36,526 nucleotides of DNA from Bradyrhizobium uaiense (lineage in GTDB: Bacteria > Pseudomonadota > Alphaproteobacteria > Rhizobiales > Xanthobacteraceae), in contig NZ_VKHP01000065.1 of NCBI RefSeq assembly GCF_010811875.1, positions 1 to 36,526 of the forward strand. Direction: 5' to 3'. Position numbers and translations under genes: made by a program. The notes under the pieces are model-generated. The model was not told where the DNA came from. It made no database searches and saw nothing but the letters and a program-made list of their open reading frames with translations. Of the stretch, positions 32,624-36,526 are shown piece by piece. Numbering within the stretch: position 1 is the stretch's first letter; each line of letters opens with the position of its first letter.

Positions 32624-35125
32624 TTACTGCACGCCAGCCGAACTGCTGGTCGTGGAGGTTTGGGCGATCGTCCGCAGCCCGATCTGGAACATGAACGCGT
32701 GGCTGAGGGCGGGTGGCTGCGAACCGGCCTGATAGGTATAGGACGTGATGTAGTTGGCAGCCAGCACGAAGCAGTCGTCCACATAGCCTGCGCCGACGGC
32801 ATACTGGTTGATCTTGTTCGCTTCAAGATCCCAGCGCGCCGCACCCTGAACCACCCAGTTCGACGCCACCTTGACCGATCCGCTGGTGAGGATGCCCTCG
32901 CGGCGCGTCAAATAGCCGAGTTCCGGCTGCGCCGCATAATCGCCATACGTCACAGCGATCGACCAGCGGTCGAAATTCGCGGCCGCCGTGGCCTCGAACC
33001 GGTTGATGTTCCAGGTCGCCTCATCCATCCGCGAACGGACGCTGAAGGTGTAGGTGCGGTTCGGCGAATAGGCGAGGCTCGCGACGTAATCCGAGCGCGG
33101 ATTCTGCAGGCCGGAGTCGAGGCCGGTGTTGGTGACGTCGGCGACCGCGAACGAGTTCAACCCGAACATCTGGTAGGACTCTCCGAACATCCCCTTGATG
33201 CTGCCACCGCGGTCGAACTGCGTGGTGGCCTGCACGCCGACATTGGCGCGGCCGCCGCCTTCGACGCGGTCGTAGCCGGAGAACTTGTCGACCGCGAACA
33301 GGTTGCTGGTGTCGAACACCAGGCTCTGCGCGTCCTCGTTCGGAAGCTTGCCGGCATACGGCTCGTTGGGCCGGATGATGACCTGCGCAATCGGCTCGAC
33401 GGTGGTCGTGCCCCACGGCTGCACATTGATGAAGGGGTAGCGGTATTCGAGGCCGACGGTCGGCATGAAGCGGACCGTCTGGGTGTCGCCGACCGGCAGG
33501 AAGTTGGAAACGCCCGGCTGGTTCGAGATGTCGGCGTTGATGGCATCGGCGCGGACGCTGGCGAACGGCGTCCAGATCTCGCCGAGCGGGTCGGTGTAGG
33601 ACTTGCGCCACTGGGCCTCGGCCGTCAGCCTGGTGTAGGTACCCGGCATGCCGCGCAGCAGGCACTGCGACGGCGTGCGCGCCATCGGATCAGCGGACGT
33701 GGTCGTGCACAACGGGTTGAGGGGGTTGGCGGCCTGTGCCGTGATCGGGTCGAACACCGCGGTTTCGCGGGTCAGGTTGGTGAAGTTCACCTTGTAGCTG
33801 AACTCGCCGCCCAGGATGTTGTTGTTGATCACGTTGTTGTAGTCGATCACAGGCGCGACCACCGGGACCTGGTTCTGGTTACCCGAGTAGCTGAGATAAT
33901 AGATCGCGCGCGCGTCGAAGAAGCTGCGGTTGCCGACACCGGTCAGATAGAGCTGTGAGATCGCTTCCGTCGGCAGCGACAGGAACGATCCGAACGGATC
34001 CTTGTACTGGGCGAGCCGGTAGTCGGACATGAAGAAGTAGTCGGACAGCAAGACGCCGTCCCAACCCCAGACCCATTTGTCGTTCAGCGCGAACTGACCC
34101 TTGGTGTCGACGCCCCAGCGGAACTGGCGATCACCGGGCTGGCCCTTGAAGGCGCCCTGATCGAGTTGGTCGATGCCGTAGAGCCGGATCTGATAGGAGC
34201 CGTCCACAAAGCGCTGGCGGAATTCGGTCTGCAGCAGCACGCCCTGCTTGGTCGTGATGCGCGGAGTGAAGGTCGCGTCCATGTCAGGCGCGATCGCCCA
34301 GTAATACGGAATTTCGACGCCGTAGCCGAACGCCGTGTACGTGGTGAAGCCCGGCATCAGGAAGCCACTCTTGCGCTTCACGGTCGGATCGGGCGTCGAG
34401 AAGTAGGGCAGATACGCCATCGGAACGCCGAAGAACTCGAGCTGGGCGTTCTCGAAATAGAGCATCTTCTCGGTCTGGTTATGGATGATGCGCGCGCCCT
34501 TGACCTGCCAGAGCGGCGGCTTCTTCGGATCATCCTTACAGGGCGCGCAGGCGGTATAAACGCCATTGTCGAACACCGTGTAATTGCCGCTCGACCGATC
34601 GGCGCGTGTCGCCGCCATCCGGGTCTGGTCTTCGGTATCGACGCGCAGCGAATCGACGAATCCGTCGCGGTAGTCGTCGCTGAGATCCATGATGTTGGCG
34701 TAGGTGATCTTGCCTTCCGCATCGGTCATGCGGATGTTGCCTTCGGCATGAAGACGCTTGGTCTTCTGGTCGTAGATGACCTTGTCGGCCTCGACGCTGG
34801 TGCCGTTGTAGAACATCTGGACGTTGCCGACGGCCGAGATGCGGCTGTTGTTGTAGTCGTAATCGACCTCGGTCGCCTGAACGAGCATCTGCCCGTCATT
34901 CTTGGCCGGCGGGCGGACCGGCTTCGGCGGACGCGGATTGTAGGTGAATGCCTGCGCGGCGGCCGGCGTCGACGCGACAACGTCAAGCGCGCTGACCACG
35001 ACGAGCGCGGCGAGGAGAGCAGAGATAGAAACGCCAAACGCGGCCATGCGGCTCCGTTGACGGCGCAGGGCACTGCGCCGCCCGAATGCAGGCGACATCA
35101 ACTGGCGGGCGGCGACACGTGCCAC
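32624..35125 (-). CDS. lptD: LPS assembly outer membrane protein LptD
   Basis: 833 residues. LptD is the outer-membrane barrel that inserts lipopolysaccharide into the outer leaflet. A signal region (about residues 27-58) is followed by the periplasmic OstA-like domain (MLVQATEVDYDYNNSRISAV, then EGNIRMTDAEGKITYAN). The large barrel from about 220 ends in alternating strands. Cys193 and Cys196 (ACAPC) and Cys785 near the end may form the disulphides LptD needs for maturation. The GTG at 35125 shares one base with the lptG stop (TAGTG). ATG codons at residues 10 and 27 are alternatives. Confidence 0.96.
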   Translation of the reverse strand: MARVAARQLMSPAFGRRSALRRQRSRMAAFGVSISALLAALVVVSALDVVASTPAAAQAFTYNPRPPKPVRPPAKNDGQMLVQATEVDYDYNNSRISAVGNVQMFYNGTSVEADKVIYDQKTKRLHAEGNIRMTDAEGKITYANIMDLSDDYRDGFVDSLRVDTEDQTRMAATRADRSSGNYTVFDNGVYTACAPCKDDPKKPPLWQVKGARIIHNQTEKMLYFENAQLEFFGVPMAYLPYFSTPDPTVKRKSGFLMPGFTTYTAFGYGVEIPYYWAIAPDMDATFTPRITTKQGVLLQTEFRQRFVDGSYQIRLYGIDQLDQGAFKGQPGDRQFRWGVDTKGQFALNDKWVWGWDGVLLSDYFFMSDYRLAQYKDPFGSFLSLPTEAISQLYLTGVGNRSFFDARAIYYLSYSGNQNQVPVVAPVIDYNNVINNNILGGEFSYKVNFTNLTRETAVFDPITAQAANPLNPLCTTTSADPMARTPSQCLLRGMPGTYTRLTAEAQWRKSYTDPLGEIWTPFASVRADAINADISNQPGVSNFLPVGDTQTVRFMPTVGLEYRYPFINVQPWGTTTVEPIAQVIIRPNEPYAGKLPNEDAQSLVFDTSNLFAVDKFSGYDRVEGGGRANVGVQATTQFDRGGSIKGMFGESYQMFGLNSFAVADVTNTGLDSGLQNPRSDYVASLAYSPNRTYTFSVRSRMDEATWNINRFEATAAANFDRWSIAVTYGDYAAQPELGYLTRREGILTSGSVKVASNWVVQGAARWDLEANKINQYAVGAGYVDDCFVLAANYITSYTYQAGSQPPALSHAFMFQIGLRTIAQTSTTSSSAGVQ

Positions 35126-36222
35126 TACCCGTCCTCCTGGTACAGCAAGGCTAAGAAACCGGTGAGGCTACCCACGACGACGGGCAACCACGCCGCAGCG
35201 ATGGGATGCATCAACTCAGCCTTGCTCAAATCTTCAGTTACTTTCGACAGCACGTAGAGCAGAAAGCCTGCGCCCACGCCACTCAAAACCATCTTCTGCA
35301 CGCCGCCCATCCGAAAGAAGCGGAGGCTCACAGAAGCCGCCAACATCACCATCGCAGCCAGCAAAAACGGCTGTGCGATGAGCTTGTGATACTGCAACCG
35401 ATAGCCGGCCGTCGCGAACCCTGAACTCTCCGACGAACGGATGTAGTTCGGCAGTTGCCAAAAGGACACAGTTTCAGGGGTGGAGAAGCTGTTACGCACC
35501 TGTGCCGGGGTGAGGGTGGTGGTCAGGTAGAAGGTGTCCTGGTCCACCGGAGCCTTATCGAGGGTGTATCGGCGTACTCCCTGGAAGACCCAGCGGCCCT
35601 CTTCGAGCGCCGCTTCGCGCGCTTCGATTCGCTCCTTGAACTGCAACGCCGTATCGAATCGAAACACTGTCAGGCCGGTCAGCCGGACGCCCTGCTGCTC
35701 GCTGCGGGCGGCATTGATGATCGCCTGACCTTCGTCGTTGATCTGGTTGAGCCAGAAGCCCGAGGCATCCTGGATGCCGCCGCCCGGCGCGGAGCCGAAC
35801 AGCTCGGCCTCCATCCGTTTGGAGAGCTCGCGCAGATTGGCCGACACCGGATTGTAGGCCGTGGTCGCGAAGATGCCGAGCACGATCGCACTGGCCAGCG
35901 CCGGCGAGATGAATTGCCAAGCCGAGACGCCGGCGGCCCGCGCCACGACGAGCTCCAGCCGCCGCGACAAAGCGAGATAGCAGGTCATCGCGCCGATCAG
36001 CACGCAGAACGGCATCAGCTTCTCGAGCAGTTGCGGCACGCGGAATAGCGAGGTTTCCGCGACCGTGATCGCGGACGCCCCGATGAGCCCCGACGTCTTG
36101 CGCACCATCTCGATGTAGTCGACCAGCACGAGCAGAACGAAGATGCCCGCGAACACGCCCACTGCCGCGACCACGAAGCGGCCGGCGAAATAACGCCCGA
36201 GCGTGTTTGTGACCATGCTCAT
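35125..36222 (-). CDS. lptG: LPS export ABC transporter permease LptG
   Basis: 365 residues of the YjgP/YjgQ family. With LptF and the LptB ATPase it extracts LPS from the inner membrane and passes it to the LptC-A-D bridge. There are three hydrophobic segments in the first 130 residues (LGRYFAGRFVVAAVGVFAGI at the start), a periplasmic jellyroll domain in the middle and three segments after about residue 270, as expected. Its ATG overlaps the lptF stop by four bases (ATGA) and its stop overlaps the lptD start, so the three are co-translated. Confidence 0.97.
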   Translation of the reverse strand: MSMVTNTLGRYFAGRFVVAAVGVFAGIFVLLVLVDYIEMVRKTSGLIGASAITVAETSLFRVPQLLEKLMPFCVLIGAMTCYLALSRRLELVVARAAGVSAWQFISPALASAIVLGIFATTAYNPVSANLRELSKRMEAELFGSAPGGGIQDASGFWLNQINDEGQAIINAARSEQQGVRLTGLTVFRFDTALQFKERIEAREAALEEGRWVFQGVRRYTLDKAPVDQDTFYLTTTLTPAQVRNSFSTPETVSFWQLPNYIRSSESSGFATAGYRLQYHKLIAQPFLLAAMVMLAASVSLRFFRMGGVQKMVLSGVGAGFLLYVLSKVTEDLSKAELMHPIAAAWLPVVVGSLTGFLALLYQEDG

Positions 36223-36526
36223 GCGGTTGCCGGCCTCCGGAAGAGGCGCGCGATGCGTTCGTTGTTCCGGTTGATCGCTTCCATCAGCGCCGCCGGCGGT
36301 TCGACGACCACGCCGCCGACGATCATCCAGATGCCGATGCCGATGCCGCCGAACAGCATCAGATATTGCACCAGCGCAGCGATCGGGGTCTTCACCGCGA
36401 TCACCGAGCAGGCGAATCCGACCATGCGCAGGCCGAACACCGCGAACACCGAGCCGCCGATCGAGAAATTGCGGCTTTGGCGCGTGGTGCGCGGCGCGCC
36501 GAGGAAGGCAAAGGTGAGGGCCGCGA
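36219..36526 (-). CDS. lptF: LPS export ABC transporter permease LptF, C-terminal part
   Basis: The frame enters at the right edge and runs for about 101 codons to the TGA at 36221-36219. It shows AALTFAFLGAPRTTRQSRNF, then two hydrophobic segments and a short basic tail (NNERIARLFRRPATA). This is the end of the LptF permease, the partner of LptG in the LPS exporter. The 5' part is outside the window. The stop overlaps the lptG start. Confidence 0.93.
   Translation of the reverse strand, partial: AALTFAFLGAPRTTRQSRNFSIGGSVFAVFGLRMVGFACSVIAVKTPIAALVQYLMLFGGIGIGIWMIVGGVVVEPPAALMEAINRNNERIARLFRRPATA

Noticed and set aside
32519..33958. A 479-codon plus-strand frame
   Set aside because: Antisense to lptD, whose barrel sequence is unambiguous.

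Overview
The window is a GC-rich alphaproteobacterial segment. Its gene order points to the order Hyphomicrobiales, most likely Bradyrhizobium or a close relative in the Nitrobacteraceae: rpsF-rpsR-DUF2232-rplI, dnaB-alr, radA-cvpA-purF, fabD-fabG-acpP-fabF-mltG-yicC-gmk and lptF-lptG-lptD-surA-pdxA-rsmA. Two intergenic mosaic repeats (around 22.85 and 28.6 kb) resemble, from memory, elements common in that family. Most of the window is conserved core genome. I see no phage, insertion sequence, CRISPR array, tRNA or rRNA.

Layout. 1-0.86 kb: a fold-back. The 3' end of cvpA and the first codons of purF read rightward, then the sequence reverses into a second, leftward cvpA copy lacking its own 3' end. 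This looks like a chimeric contig end or an inverted-duplication breakpoint. 1.05-2.55 kb: radA. 2.65-4.2 kb: three poorly known small genes, including a ComJ-like protein paired with a secreted protein. 4.6-6.2 kb: a TauE/SafE permease and an Omp25/31-type porin. 6.4-10.0 kb: xthA, alr and dnaB, all leftward. 10.3-12.1 kb: two tiny ORFs and a cyclopropane-fatty-acid synthase. 12.3-14.4 kb (rightward): a CxxCH protein with a long low-complexity tail, then a TetR-hotdog thioesterase pair. 14.5-16.9 kb (leftward): ribosomal operon rpsF-rpsR-DUF2232-rplI. 17.3-19.0 kb: a TetR-desaturase pair. 19.2-26.0 kb: fatty acid synthesis genes fabD, fabG, acpP and fabF, followed by mltG, yicC and gmk. 26.0-28.5 kb (leftward): an alanine/proline-rich bitopic protein and an orphan branched-chain-type substrate-binding protein. 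28.65 kb to the end (leftward): adh, rsmA, pdxA, surA, lptD, lptG and the 3' end of lptF.

How the genes work together. LptF/LptG and LptD are parts of the lipopolysaccharide export bridge, and SurA is a periplasmic chaperone for outer-membrane proteins such as LptD. The fab genes make acyl-ACP for phospholipid and lipid A. CFA synthase, the desaturase and the thioesterase are plausible modifiers of acyl chains, and the last two each sit behind a TetR gene with its own palindromic operator. RadA, DnaB and XthA serve replication and repair. Alr and MltG serve peptidoglycan.

No clearly new multi-gene system is evident. The observations most worth checking are the fold-back at the left edge, the secreted protein/ComJ-like pair, a 32-codon Flp-pilin-like membrane peptide, the CxxCH protein with its long tail, and several sharp palindromes that probably act as operators.
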